A stretch of 64,000 nucleotides of DNA, taken from positions 992,001 through 1,056,000 of the forward strand of contig JAUPTC010000016.1 of the NCBI GenBank assembly GCA_030762895.1. Direction: 5' to 3'. The notes below the pieces were generated by a model. It was not told the DNA's origin, searched no databases, and saw nothing but the letters and a program-made list of their open reading frames with translations. Positions 1 to 10,125 of this stretch are shown here, piece by piece. This DNA comes from Sophora flavescens (taxonomy: Eukaryota > Streptophyta > Magnoliopsida > Fabales > Fabaceae). The position numbers and the translations under genes are program-made. Numbering within the stretch: the first letter of the stretch is position 1; each line of letters begins with the position of its first letter.

Positions 1-203
1 TGATAACCTCTTTGAACTGCCTTGTTTTACTGCTCTGCTATTACTTTGTTTTCTTATTTGCATCCCCATCCAACCCCCCGAAGCTGATTTTTGTGAAAAA
101 TAACACTTTAAGAGTCCTTGTGAGACGACATCCGAGTTGTCGCCCTAAACTACAGTTTTAAAACCAGCTCGTTCTTTTTGGCGCGTGCACGACAGCGCGT
201 TCA
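1..203 (+). repeat. 5' LTR, 3' end only
   Basis: These bases repeat 5618-5821 with few changes and end in GCGCGTTCA, so the LTR closes with the canonical CA at 203. The rest of this LTR lies upstream of the window. Confidence 0.9.
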
Positions 204-208
204 AAAAT

Positions 209-226
209 TGGCGCCGTTACCGGGGA
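209..226 (+). other. Primer binding site (tRNA-Asp type)
   Basis: TGGCGCCGTTACCGGGGA lies 5 bases after the LTR end. It is complementary to the 3' end of plant tRNA-Asp except for one base; the sister element has GTTGCC at the same place. A tRNA-Asp primer is usual for Athila elements. Confidence 0.85.
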
Positions 227-292
227 CTCTTGTTTGTTATTTTTCGCATTTTGTTTTTTTCTTCTTTCTTTTATTTTCTGTTTTTGTTTTGA

Positions 293-1573
293 ATTGGTCT
301 GGCTACTAGGTCTAATTGCCCTGAATTAAGTGATTTTGATCCTGAAATTGAAAGAACACTGCACACACTCCGTAGAGAATTTCGGGCTAGCACTAGTAGT
401 GATTCTAATTCCAAAACTGTTTTTGAAAACATGGGTGACCAGAGGACATTAAGACAGCTTGCTGCCCCTGATGTAAATTACAATGGATTGTGTATTTCAT
501 ATCCTGGTGCTGATACTCCTTTTGAACTAAAATCTGGTTTCATTCACTTGTTGCCAAAGTTTAATGGTCTTGCAGGTGAGGATCCACACAAGCACTTGAA
601 GGAATTCCAGGTTGTCTGCTCCACAACCTTGAGATCAGAGGGAGTAACTGAGGATAGCATCAACCTGAAAGCTTTTCCGTTCTCACTCCAGGGAGCTGCA
701 AAGGATTGGCTGTTATATCTTGAGCCCAACTCTATTACCACCTGGAACGATTTGAAGAGGCTCTTCTTAGAAAAATACTTTCCTGCCTCCAGAGCTGCGT
801 CAATAAGGAAGGAAATATGTGGCATCAGACAAGGAAACGAGTCGTTGGCTGAATATTGGGAGAGATTCAAGCATTTGGTTTCCAGCTGCCCTCAGCATCA
901 GATTTCTGAACAGCTTCTTATCCAGTACTTTTATGAGGGGTTACTGCCGATGGATAGGAATATTTTGGATGCTGCTAGTGGGGGAGCACTTGTTGATAAG
1001 ACCCCAGCTGCTGCCAAGCAACTAATAGAAAACATGTCACTGAACTACCAGCAGTTTACATCCAGGAGAAATTCTGTTGAGACAAGAGGTGTGCATGAGG
1101 TCCATAGTTCTCTTTCCAACCAGGCCGTTGATGATAGAATTGATAGGCTCACTTCTTTGGTGGAGAAATTGGCAATGGATAGAGTTCAGCCTGCAAGGTT
1201 GTGTAGCATGTGCAACTCTCCTGAGCACCCATATGATGCATGTCCCATTCCGAAGGAAGAGTTCGTGACTGATTTGTCTCAGGCTTATGCAGTGCATCCC
1301 TATAATCAAGGCAATAATCAGAACCGGTACATCACTCCAGACCTCTCCACAAATAGGTACCATCCCAATTGGAGGAATCATCCTAATATGCGGTATGGGA
1401 ACTCATCCCAACAACAACTGATGGCAGCACCTCAGAATCCTCCTCAAGTGACCACTTCTGCACCTTCCGGACCTTCACTAGAAGACATGCTCAAACAAAT
1501 GGCTACACAAAATCTCCAGTTCCAGCAGCAAATGGGACAGATTCAGGCCTCACAAACACAGTCTCAGCAGTGA
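293..1573 (+). CDS. gag: Athila gag polyprotein
   Basis: Structural protein of the retrotransposon particle. The first ATG is at 431 (380 residues), but the same frame is open back to 293, and the residues before the ATG (PEIERTLHTLRREF) match the sister element, so the natural start may lie upstream; the expected initiator position reads CTG (299) in both elements. A retrotransposon gag domain fills roughly residues 40-200 from the ATG (WNDLKRLFLEKYFPASR, ESLAEYWERFK). One CCHC zinc knuckle follows (CSMCNSPEHPYDAC), then a Gln/Asn-rich tail. The frame ends at TGA 1571-1573 and reopens at once in the same frame as the protease part, so gag and pro were probably one polyprotein. Confidence 0.88.
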   Translation: MGLATRSNCPELSDFDPEIERTLHTLRREFRASTSSDSNSKTVFENMGDQRTLRQLAAPDVNYNGLCISYPGADTPFELKSGFIHLLPKFNGLAGEDPHKHLKEFQVVCSTTLRSEGVTEDSINLKAFPFSLQGAAKDWLLYLEPNSITTWNDLKRLFLEKYFPASRAASIRKEICGIRQGNESLAEYWERFKHLVSSCPQHQISEQLLIQYFYEGLLPMDRNILDAASGGALVDKTPAAAKQLIENMSLNYQQFTSRRNSVETRGVHEVHSSLSNQAVDDRIDRLTSLVEKLAMDRVQPARLCSMCNSPEHPYDACPIPKEEFVTDLSQAYAVHPYNQGNNQNRYITPDLSTNRYHPNWRNHPNMRYGNSSQQQLMAAPQNPPQVTTSAPSGPSLEDMLKQMATQNLQFQQQMGQIQASQTQSQQ

Positions 1574-1594
1574 ACAGATGCTAGCATTCAAGAT

Positions 1595-2698
1595 TTGAGG
1601 ACACAGATTGGACAGCTTGCCACATCCATAAACAACATACAACAAGCTCAAGGATCCAGTCAACTGCCGGCACAACCAGTGATAAATCCTAATGCCTCCA
1701 ATCCTAATGTGAGTGCCATTTCTCTGAGATCTGGAAAAGTTGTTGAGGCCACCTCTGGAAAGGATGAAGAAATTATTGAGGTAACTCCTGAGCCTACTGT
1801 TGAAGTTGAAGCTGAGAAAGTGTACAGACCACCAATCCCATTCCCACACAGAGTTCAGAAAAATAAGAAGATTGGTGGTGAAGACAAGGAAAGGGAGATT
1901 TTAGATGTGTTCAGGAAGGTAGCTGTGAATATTCCCCTTATAGATGTGATCAAGCAGGTGCCCAAGTATGCGAAATTTCTCAAGGATCTATGCACCAACA
2001 AGAGGAAGTTGAAGAATAATGAGAGAATCGATTTGGGAAGAAATGTTTCAGCTCTTATCCAGTCTAAGTCTGCATCAGAAAGAGTTGGTGTTTTAGCCCC
2101 TACTCAGGCATTACCACAAAAGTGCAAGGATCCGGGCACATTTACTATTCCATGCACTATTGGGGATAGAAGATTTGAGAATTGCATGCTGGATTTGGGA
2201 GCCTCTATAAATGTCATGCCTACATCTATCTTTAATAACCTTGATCTTGGGCCCTTGCAGTATACAGGTCTTACCATCCAGTTGGCAAACAGGACCAGTG
2301 CCCGCCCCATGGGAATGGTAGAAGATGTGCTGGTGCAAGTTGATGAGCTAATTTTCCCTGCTGACTTCTACATCCTAGACATGGCAGGAGAGACACATTC
2401 CAGTAGATCACCTATAATCTTGGGCAGACCATTCATGAAGACAGCCAACACTAAGATTGATGTGAATGATGGGACCATGTCTATGGAGTTTGGTGATATT
2501 GTGGCAAAGTTCAACATCTTTGATGCTATGAAACACCCATTGGAGGAGCACTCTGTTTTCCAGTTAGAGTTGCTCTCTGAGCTTATTGATGAGACCTGTG
2601 ATGACTTGGTTTCTGAATTTCCATTTAATTCTGGCTTTGATGATATTTTTTCTTGTCCTGATTGTACTAACACTAACCATTGTGTGGTATGTCTTTGA
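1595..2698 (+). CDS. pro: Athila protease region of the polyprotein
   Basis: Continues the gag frame after the single TGA. The first 130 residues are a linker (ISLRSGKVVEA, PPIPFPHRVQKNKK). A retropepsin-like aspartic protease follows: the active-site motif is DLGASINVMP (residues about 199-208) and the flap/C-terminal part ends in IILGRPFMKT, typical of plant Ty3/gypsy proteases. The tail (DETCDDLVSEFPFNSGFDD, CTNTNHCVVC) matches the region just before the RT in the sister element, then the frame stops at 2698. The protease looks intact; whether it is translated depends on the upstream stop. Confidence 0.85.
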   Translation: MRTQIGQLATSINNIQQAQGSSQLPAQPVINPNASNPNVSAISLRSGKVVEATSGKDEEIIEVTPEPTVEVEAEKVYRPPIPFPHRVQKNKKIGGEDKEREILDVFRKVAVNIPLIDVIKQVPKYAKFLKDLCTNKRKLKNNERIDLGRNVSALIQSKSASERVGVLAPTQALPQKCKDPGTFTIPCTIGDRRFENCMLDLGASINVMPTSIFNNLDLGPLQYTGLTIQLANRTSARPMGMVEDVLVQVDELIFPADFYILDMAGETHSSRSPIILGRPFMKTANTKIDVNDGTMSMEFGDIVAKFNIFDAMKHPLEEHSVFQLELLSELIDETCDDLVSEFPFNSGFDDIFSCPDCTNTNHCVVCL

Positions 2699-2729
2699 GA
2701 TTGCTGCATGTTTAGCAGGTGATAGATTT

Positions 2730-3050
2730 GTCGGTGCGGTGAATGAGGAACATGCGAGAAGATGAACCAGCACGGAGGCCCTCCCTACCTATCCGCCACC
2801 TCCCCGAGAAACCACCGAGAGGACTGGATTTTGCACCATGGCCGGACCAAGGGGTTGAACCCCAATTTTATTGGGAGGACTTTGTTGAGAAAGCTGTCAT
2901 CTTTGATCCAAGAGGAAGTGTTGAGTCCGCCGCATTGGGCAAGGTCACCAACATTGTCAAGTGCTCACTCATATATCAAGGATGCAAGTTATGGGACCAT
3001 GGAATGAACTCTATCTCTTTGGCCTTAGGCTACAAGCAATGGGATCCAGA
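2730..3050 (+). other. Foreign segment replacing RT-RNase H-integrase
   Basis: Sequence shared with the sister element stops near 2730 and resumes near 3050 (CACCTACACTGC). About 3 kb of pol is gone and these roughly 320 bases stand in its place. They are open in one frame (ATG at 2743, on to 3150, 135 residues; the last 30 are element sequence). The predicted peptide includes PRGLDFAPWPDQGVEPQFYW and KCSLIYQGCKLWDHGMNS. I do not recognise it. It may be a captured host gene piece or part of an env-like Athila region. Confidence 0.6.
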
Positions 3051-3150
3051 CAGAGCACCTACACTGCCACTTGATCAGGGAGTTCCCTTTCCTCTCCCTC
3101 ACTCTGATTTTATAGTTATATTGTTTCATTGGGGACAATGTATGTTTTAA

Positions 3151-4565
3151 GTGTGGGGGAGGGAACTAGTTGTAGTAGTTTTGTTATGTCTTGTTTGTTT
3201 TCCTTTTCTTTTAATAAAGCTCCTGAATAATTTGAGAAGCTCAGGAGTTGTGTTGAGTCTTTTGTTGGCAAGTTTGATGGATTTGATTAATTTTGCACAG
3301 ATTGATTGCATGATTGATGTGATGATTCCCCTAGATTTTGAAAAGTTTTTTTGAAAAAGTTATCCCCATGTGATTGAAAACTGAACTTTGAGATTTTGTT
3401 ATGATGGCATGAATTATGATAAGTTTGGGGTGATAAGAAGCACACACTAGGGATAGAATCTCTGTCAAACAATTTGCATAAATGTCCAGGTGAGGATTTG
3501 AGCCTCCAACATGTTTTAAACTGTGAGAATCACTTTCAAGTTGCACTTTCCTGAATTTGCTTGAATCTCTTTTTGGTTTGCATGATTATGTGTTTGCTTC
3601 AAATGATTTAGGCATTTTCTTTGTAAATAGATACTTAGCCTAAAAATAATCATCCCTAATGCATGTTCCCTAGTTAGCCCCATTGAGCCTATTAGCCTGT
3701 TAATTCTTGATAACCTAATGTTATAAGCCCAAAAAAATCTGGAAAACCATGTTAACCCGATCTGAGGATTAGGAGAGCATGGAATCTTAGAAAGAGAAAG
3801 GGTGCAAGAAACTAAGTTTGGGGTGGCTGCAAGGTGTAATATGTTGTTTGGGATTGAGAAAAAAAAATACAATAAAAAGGTTGGAGCCAAAGGCTTGTAG
3901 AAAAAAAAATGAAAAAAAAAAGAAAGAAAAAAAAGTGTAAAAATGTTAAAAATAAAAGTATTAGAAAAAAAGAGGCTGTAGTCACCCAAGGCATAAAGAA
4001 AAATGAGAAAAGGAACTTGAGTGGAATTTCAATGTTTTGAAAAGTTTCATGCTCTCTTAGTTCCTAGGGTCTTCAGCCTAGTACCTTTGTATACCCTACC
4101 CTTAGCCAGGCCCCATTACAACCATAAAAGACCTTTTGATGTTGCATGCATGTTTTTTGTGGGAACCATTTTTGAGATGAAAATCAAATTTATGGGAAGT
4201 GTTCTTGAAAGTGAGATTGAGTGCAATGTTGATAGCCTGACACAAACTGAGCGATTGAGTGAACGCTAAATGCCCTTGTGAGGAAGGCAATTGTTTGAAT
4301 TTGGTGATCTCCCTCTTGTGTGTAACTTGGATCCCCTGCTTAGATTAATGATTGTTTGAATGATGAAATTCTCAATTGTTTAGAATGAATGATTGTGGGG
4401 ATTGCTTTGTTTGAAAGGGGGGACATTGAAGAAAACTGTTTTGATGTATTGCTTGAATTTGTCCAAGGTTGATTGAATCTTTTTAAGCTTGTCAGGTCTT
4501 GAGTCTTTTTGATTTTTGAGTTTTAGTTTGCTTGGGGACAAGCAAAGTTTAAGTTTGGGGTATTT
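3151..4565 (+). other. 3' non-coding internal region with polypurine tracts
   Basis: About 1.4 kb without a supported gene, colinear with 29247-30650 of the sister element in reverse. It opens with a purine run (GTGTGGGGGAGGGAA, about 3152) and closes with AAGTTTGGGGTATTTT just before the 3' LTR, the presumed plus-strand primer. A low-complexity A-rich stretch lies at 3855-3970. Confidence 0.7.
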
Positions 4566-4789
4566 TGATCAGCCTCTGGCTCATCTAGTTTTATGGCTAG
4601 TATGACCAGGGTTTTGTGCAAATTATATCCTATTTTCACCCAAATTAGATTAGATTGTCCTCAAGCAAGGTTTTGAGTCTCTAAAGTAGTTTTAGGTTAA
4701 TTTAGCCAGTTTTGAGTCAAATAATGCACTTATAGCTGTGTCTTTGTTTTCAGGTTAAGTTGGAAGTCAAGAGAATAAAGAAACAGGGG

Positions 4790-5152
4790 ATTCGCCTCGC
4801 GAGAGTATTCTCGCCTCGCGAACCTGAAAGCCAGCAGAACAGTGAAAATGTCATCCTCTCTGGTTCGCCCTGCGACTACTCTTCTCGCCTCGCGACCCAG
4901 AAGGCTGACTGTTCCTGGAAAATGCAAGGTTTCTGTGTCGCCTCGCGAACACTTGACTCGCCTCGCGAGTAATCCAACCCTGGAAGACCAGAAGCTATCA
5001 CGGTTTAACCATGCTAAAGGTCACGGTTGTGACAGTTTGGAATTTGAAGAGTTTCGCCTCGCGAGTAGTCCTTCGCCCCGCGATAAGACCAAACGTTGCT
5101 AACTTTTCACAATATTCGCCTCGTGAAGGTGTGCTCGCCTCGCGAGTGGACT
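4790..5152 (+). repeat. U3 array of TCGCCTCGCGA motifs
   Basis: About ten exact or slightly altered copies of TCGCCTCGCGA (for example 4792, 4812, 4885, 4938, 4956, 5054, 5134), often in pairs 8-10 bases apart, with unrelated spacers. Each core is an imperfect palindrome (TCGC..GCGA) and contains CG sites. The array sits directly upstream of the TATA box, so a regulatory role is likely but inferred. Confidence 0.8.
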
Positions 5153-5166
5153 TAATTTCTGAATAG

Positions 5167-5173
5167 TATAAAT
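5167..5173 (+). promoter_or_regulatory. LTR TATA box
   Basis: TATAAAT just after the U3 array; the copy expected in the 5' LTR is outside the window. Confidence 0.6.
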
Positions 5174-5821
5174 TGCTGTTCTGAACAGCTTGGAAGAACT
5201 TTTGCTTCTCCATTGTTCTATTTACATATTTTCTGTGTGTATTTCGTTTTCATGGAGAACTAAATTTCATAGATTAATCTATTGTAATTGATTTCCACCG
5301 TACTTGAGGTTCTGTAATCTCTGTTTTGTATGCTTTTCCCTTTTCAATACCATATTATACATTTATGTTTGTTTAATTCAGGAGTGTATAGTGTTGTGTT
5401 GATTCATTTCAATGAACATTCATGTTCGTTTAGTTCATGAGGGCTTAACCCCGTTTGTTTAATTCGGGAGTAGGAACATATATCCGTAGTAGCGATTTAG
5501 ATTGTTAATTGTTGCTACAACTGAAAGGGGATTAGAATCTGCTTAGGGCTTGGGATTACATGAACCGATGATAGTTGTGAAATCAAGAACAGTAGATTAA
5601 TCGTTTTTGGCCATTTGATAACCTCTTTGAACTGCCTTGTTTTACTGCTCTGTTATTACTTTGTCTTCTTATTTGCATCCCAATCCACACCCCCCCAGAA
5701 ACTGATTTTTGTGAAAAATAACACTTTAAGAGTCCTTGTGAGACGACATCCGAGTTGTCGCCCTAAACTACAGTTTTAAAACCCGCTCGTTCTTTTTGGC
5801 GCGTGCGCGACAGCGCGTTCA

Positions 5822-6640
5822 CAGAGCCTATGTGTGACGAAAACTAGTAAACAATAGGCCATGTTTAGCAAAATACTTAAGCTACTAGAACGAAAGTATC
5901 TTAAAGAGCTTAAGTGTTACCATGTATATTGCACGTACCCTAGTAGATTTACTGATTTAAAATTCAAATACTGCGGAATATATCCTAGTTTATCTTGGAT
6001 CCGCAAAGCATGATATAAAGAAGTATATTTAATTTTTTTCTTAAAAAAAAGGCAGAGCTTGGGATAATATTCTCAGTCGAGTTATCTTAGTCTCCCTCGA
6101 GTCAAGGAGTCCTGCTTTGATGTATTGAGAAGCATTCGTCGCTCCCTTGAGAATGAGTATGATGAATCAATGTGGTTCGGTCTTGACAGTAACATGCCAA
6201 GTTGTGCATAAGGTAACATGCCAAGGCTCCCCCTGTCCTCAAGAAGATCCGCCCCTGTGTGCAATACCTTGATCAATCCTTTGGTGTTGTATGAGGATCC
6301 GTTGTCCAATTTTAGTGTATCACACTCTATCCCCCGCCAATCATATCTTACTACATATTATAAAATTTTAAATTACAAGAAATTTCAACTTATGTAGCAA
6401 GATAAGAATAGGGATAGAGTATGATACGCAAAAATGGGACATCAGATTCTCATTGTTTAATGTAATATATGGGGATTTCAGATTGCTGGGGTTTGTTTTA
6501 ACTTGTTGTATGTTTTTAGAGATTGTGTATGACAGTCTGTCTCTACTGGTTTTTAAGGTCTCCTTCTGCTTTGGTTTTCTTTGGCTTGGTTAAGAGTGTT
6601 CTGTAGTTGGCTTCCTAGAAGGCTCCCTAAAACAAATGTT
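5822..6640. other. Intergenic, no gene seen
   Basis: AT-rich flank of the Athila element. A piece near 6260-6285 (AATACCTTGATCAATC) recurs at 12988-13005, so part of it is a dispersed repeat. Confidence 0.5.
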
Positions 6641-6689
6641 TTTGTTTGGAATATTGTTCCCTGCTAGTCTTCCTTTGGTTTTCTCGTGT

Positions 6690-7200
6690 AATGGAGTTCG
6701 GGGATTCCTCTGGTGTTGCTGAAGTTGTTACAAAGAGTGTAAAATTGAGTTGTGCTTTCATTTTGGTTGAGTGGGGAAAAAAAACTATAGTTACTGCTGT
6801 TTGCAAATATTTGAAATTTTTTGAGTTAGCAACCGAATTAAAATTATTTCTTTACGTGAATTTCAGTTTCAAGTGATGATTAATTTAACATTAAATATAC
6901 CAAATTATCTTGAATACTTATATTGGGGCAAAAATATTTATACTTGTGAGAGGGACAACCTTACTGTCTTAGTAACCAAGCTAAAATTAGTCCTGCATCT
7001 AATTAAAGAGTGTGAAAAAATCATTGTGATACTTTTGCATACTATTTTCTTTGTAAATGGGTTAGAGTACCCATTGTACTCTTTTTTAATAAATTTATTT
7101 TTCTTATAAAAAAAAAGAGTGTTAAAAAAAACCATAAGACCAAGAAAACAAATGAGTTTTGTTTCTTTCACTTCAAAAATAAGGAGAAAATGTATTTGTA
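6690..7200 (+). repeat. Dispersed repeat, copy A
   Basis: An inverted copy lies at 46000-46546 with clear base-by-base similarity (for example TTAACATTAAATA and CTTAGTAACCAAGC blocks). Shorter copies lie at 13060-13225 and 15035-15140. The class is not recognised; it has no coding capacity. The segment near 7060-7110 (GAGTACCCATTGTACTC, then TTATAAAAAAA) resembles a polyadenylated 3' end as in LINE tails. Confidence 0.6.
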
Positions 7201-7237
7201 AAAACTATAAGAAGTACATGCATAATTTTAAGAGTTT

Positions 7238-7415
7238 AATTTTTATACACTGTCCATGTAAAGATTTTTACACTGACAACTAATCGGAAATAATGGAATT
7301 GATGACTCTTAAGATAATTAGATAGAGAGTCAAACATTTTTATTGGTGTGTCAATTTCCTATTAGTTGACTGTGTAAAAAAACTTTACACTGTCAGTGTA
7401 TATCAATTAAATCAT
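7238..7415. mobile_element. MITE with about 40-bp terminal inverted repeats
   Basis: The left end (ACACTGTCCATGTAAAG, TTTACACTGACAACTAAT) is the inverse of the right end (ATTAGTTGACTGTGTAAA, CTTTACACTGTCAGTGTA). About 180 bp, non-coding. A related copy lies at 23885-24015. Confidence 0.7.
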
Positions 7416-7488
7416 AATTTTAAACCATTGAAAGTAAGTTAACATGAAATTAAGGTGCTACCCAATAGCTTTCATGAAAATATATAGG

Positions 7489-7915
7489 CTAAAATGCACT
7501 TTTAGTCTATCAAAATTTTCACTTTGGCGAAATTCGTCACTCTACTTTTATTTTGAGCGGTTTTAGTCTTCATAGTTTTCAACGTTACAATTTTCGTCCC
7601 TCCGTCAAGTTGCTGTTAAAAAACTAATGGAAAATGTATACGTGGCAAACGGTTCGTCATGTGGCATACACAGCTGGAACAAAAAATATTAAAATAATAA
7701 AAATAAGGGTAAAATGCACTTTAAGTCCCATAAGTTTTTTAACTTGGCAAAAATAGACCCTCTATTTTTTTCGAACGATTTTAGTCCTCATACTTTTCAA
7801 ACATTGCAATTTCCATCCCTCCATCAAGTTATAAAAAACTAACATAAAACACATACGTGGCAAATAGTTCGTCACATGGCTTCAAGTGGCATGCACAGTT
7901 AGAACAAAAAATAAA
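7489..7915 (+). repeat. Two tandem copies of a TTTAGTCC-type repeat
   Basis: Copy 1 (7489-7685) and copy 2 (7708-7910) share order and text: AAAATGCACTTT, TTTTAGTC, a TCCCTCC..TCAAGTT block, ACGTGGCAAA, GTTCGTCA and GGCAT. A further relative is at 24820-25025. These are non-coding plant repeats often linked to MITE or Mutator-like debris; the class is not settled here. Confidence 0.6.
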
Positions 7916-7932
7916 TTACAATAATTAAAATA

Positions 7933-9067
7933 AGGTTTAATTATTGAGTTGGTCCCTGAACTATTTGTAAATTTTCAAGCAGGTCCCTGAACTAAAAAGT
8001 TTCTAATTAGGTCCCTGAACTTATATAAATTTTTTTAATTTGGTTCCTAAACTAAAAAGTTTTTAATTGGGTCCTTGAAATTATATAAAATTTTTAACTG
8101 GCTCCCTAAAGTAGAAAGATGTCTATATAAAATAAAAAATAATAAAATTATATATGATGAAATTCGGAAGAAATTTTTTTTAACGTAATAATAAAATGAC
8201 GAAATACGAATATGAGAGAAAAAATTCACTATTTCAAATAATAATAATAATATTAATATTAATATTAATAATAAATAAATAAAACTTAGTGAGAAAAGTT
8301 ATTGTTTAACATAATAAATAAATAAATAAAAATAGATAAATTTGAGAGACAAAGTTTAGTTCTTGAAATTAAAATAACAAAATAATGAAATATGAAATTG
8401 TGTTAGAAAATTCACGTTTTATAACAAAATATGAAGATATTAAACCGAGACAAATATTTAGTATTTGAAATAACATTAAAATAATAATATAATAATAATA
8501 GACAAAGGAAGAAAAATATTATTTAATAAAAAATTAAATAATTTATGATAAACCTCAATTAAGTTATAAAATAATATTATAAATAATAAAATAAACTAAC
8601 TAACTCAAAATAAATTTGACAATAACTCAAAATTTACTTAACTAGCTTCTTTATTTTATTTAATATTTCAAACAATAACTTTGGTGTTAAATTATTATTA
8701 TTATTATTATGTTTTTAAATATTGATTTTTTTACTCAGTTTCATCTCTTGTTATAATATTAAAATAAACACTATTTCAAATAATGATGTTCTCTGTTTAG
8801 TTTCATCTTTTAATATTTTTTTTTATTTGAAACTTATTTTTTTTCAAAATCATCCTTTAATAATATATTACTATTTTAAAAAATGTATATTTTTTAATTG
8901 ATGTTTATCAGGTTAATCTCTTAATATTTTATTATAAAACTTGAATTTTCTAACACGATTTCATATTTATTTATTTTATCATTATCATTTCAAGAACTAA
9001 ATTTTGTCTCTCAAATTTATCTATTTTTATTTAATTATTAAGATAAACAATAACTTATCTCACTGAG

Positions 9068-9107
<40 letters not shown>

Positions 9108-9336
9108 TTAAATAGTGAGTTTTTTCTCTCATATTTATGATTTTTTTATTATTATATTAAGCAATTTTTTTTCCTAAATTTAATCATCCATCATTTTATT
9201 ATTTTTATTTTATATGGTCACCTTTCTAGTTTAGGGGTCTAATTGAAAATTTTATATAAGTTTAGGGACCCAATTAAAAAAAATTTAGTTCAGGTGCCGA
9301 ATTGAAATTTTATATAAGTTTAGGTAATTTAACCTA
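7933..9336. repeat. Long inverted repeat (foldback), about 1.4 kb
   Basis: The left arm (about 7933-8590) reads as the reverse complement of the right arm (about 8760-9336). Matching blocks include AATATGAGAGAAAAAA, AAAAATAGATAAATTTGAG and GAAATTGTGTTAGAAAATTC against their complements. The axis is near 8675. The outer part holds several GGTCCCTGAACT-like motifs, the inner part ATT runs. There are no genes. If transcribed it would fold into a long hairpin. Confidence 0.8.
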
Positions 9337-9421
9337 AAAATAAATATCGGGTTTGTTCGGTTTTTTTTCTTGTTTCGGATTGATTTTCGGTTTTCATTTG
9401 AATCGGTTTGGATATGAACAC

Positions 9422-9729
9422 TGTAACATCCCCGGCTACTTTATGGGTTGACGACTGTCCCCACAAACCAACACGGGTCTTTTCAACGTGCTTTGTCCTC
9501 ACTCACATGCTTTCTGAGAAAACTTCCCAGGAGGCCACCCATCCCAGAATTACTCCAAGTCAAGTACGCTTAACTTTGGAGTTCTTAAGTGATGGGCTAC
9601 CGAAAAGAAGATGCATCTTGTCAGTATAGGTAGTACCAATCAATTCATATAAGCCATCCTCAATTGTATAGTCCCATACTTACACAGTCTCAGGATCCTT
9701 CTAGTTCGGGTGTGTGATCGGTTCATTCA
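9422..9729 (-). repeat. Cassandra 3' LTR
   Basis: Complete 308-bp LTR. The 5S-like part covers about 9520-9620 and keeps recognisable box A and box C of the 5S internal promoter, with several changes from a functional 5S gene. Confidence 0.8.
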
Positions 9730-9898
9730 TGTGTCCCTCCGCCTAGAAGTCTGCCGGGAGTCGCTCCTTGTCCATGCCTTCTTGCACCGGCGACCACTCC
9801 CGCCCTCATCAGCCCCGGGTGTCACATGCCCACTGACTTCGAATGGTTCGTCCCCGAACCACACTCTTATCTTGGGAGATGTGCCACTCGATACCATT

Positions 9899-10055
9899 TG
9901 CATCATCCCCTCGGCTATTTTATAGGTTGACGACTGTCCCCACAAACCAACACGGGTCTTTTGATCAACGTGCTTTGTCCTCACTCACACGCTTCCTGGA
10001 AAAACTTCCCAGGAGGTCACCTATCCCAGAATTACTCCAAGTCAAGCACGCTTTT
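9899..10055 (-). repeat. Cassandra 5' LTR, truncated
   Basis: Carries the 5S box A and box C block (AAGCGTGCTTG, GTGACCTCCTGGGAAG) but stops abruptly at about 10055, where unrelated T-rich sequence begins. Confidence 0.75.
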
Positions 10056-10125
10056 ATAATTGCATCATTCTTTTCCTTCTTCTTCTCTATTTTATTGAAT
10101 CTATTTAGTTGTTTATTTATTGCAG

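Larger units (their letters stand above)
1..5821 (+). mobile_element. Athila-type Ty3/gypsy LTR retrotransposon, non-autonomous
   Basis: The 3' LTR (4566-5821) ends in the same sequence as positions 1-203, so the window starts inside the 5' LTR. Between them lie a tRNA-Asp-type primer binding site, gag, an aspartic protease and a long 3' non-coding part. Reverse transcriptase, RNase H and integrase are missing: comparison with the related element at 28010-36976 shows shared sequence stopping near 2730 and resuming near 3050. The Athila assignment rests on the gag type, the PBS and the sister element's RT. The left target-site repeat is outside the window; the base run after the 3' LTR is CAGAG. 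It could only move with enzymes supplied in trans. Confidence 0.9.
4566..5821 (+). repeat. 3' LTR of Athila element 1
   Basis: Starts TGATCAGCC after the polypurine tract and ends GCGTTCA. At 1256 bp it matches the LTR length of the sister element (1237-1251 bp). U3 carries an array of short GC-rich palindromes (4790-5152), followed by TATAAAT at 5167-5173 and the transcribed part. Confidence 0.9.
9422..10055 (-). mobile_element. Cassandra-type TRIM with 5S rRNA-derived LTRs
   Basis: On the minus strand the 3' LTR (9422-9729, 308 bp) runs TGAATGAAC..ATGTTACA and contains a 5S rRNA-like stretch (AAAGTTAAGCGTACTTG, GGGATGGGTGGCCTCCTGGG). The short internal part is 9730-9898 with a tRNA-Met-type PBS (TGGTATCGAG, ending at 9896). 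A second copy of the 5S block at 9899-10055 is the 5' LTR, cut off at its far end. Cassandra elements are defined by 5S promoters in the LTRs, carry no proteins and are mobilised in trans. Confidence 0.85.

Noticed and set aside
1571..1594. Programmed stop readthrough between gag and protease
   Set aside because: The sister element has its stop in the neighbouring codon and a sense codon here; both stops fit C-to-T mutation.
3516..3994. Minus-strand Phe-rich frames
   Set aside because: Created by an A-rich stretch in the non-coding part of the Athila element.
9500..10055. Functional 5S rRNA genes
   Set aside because: The 5S-like parts are diverged, incomplete, and embedded in TRIM LTRs with a PBS.
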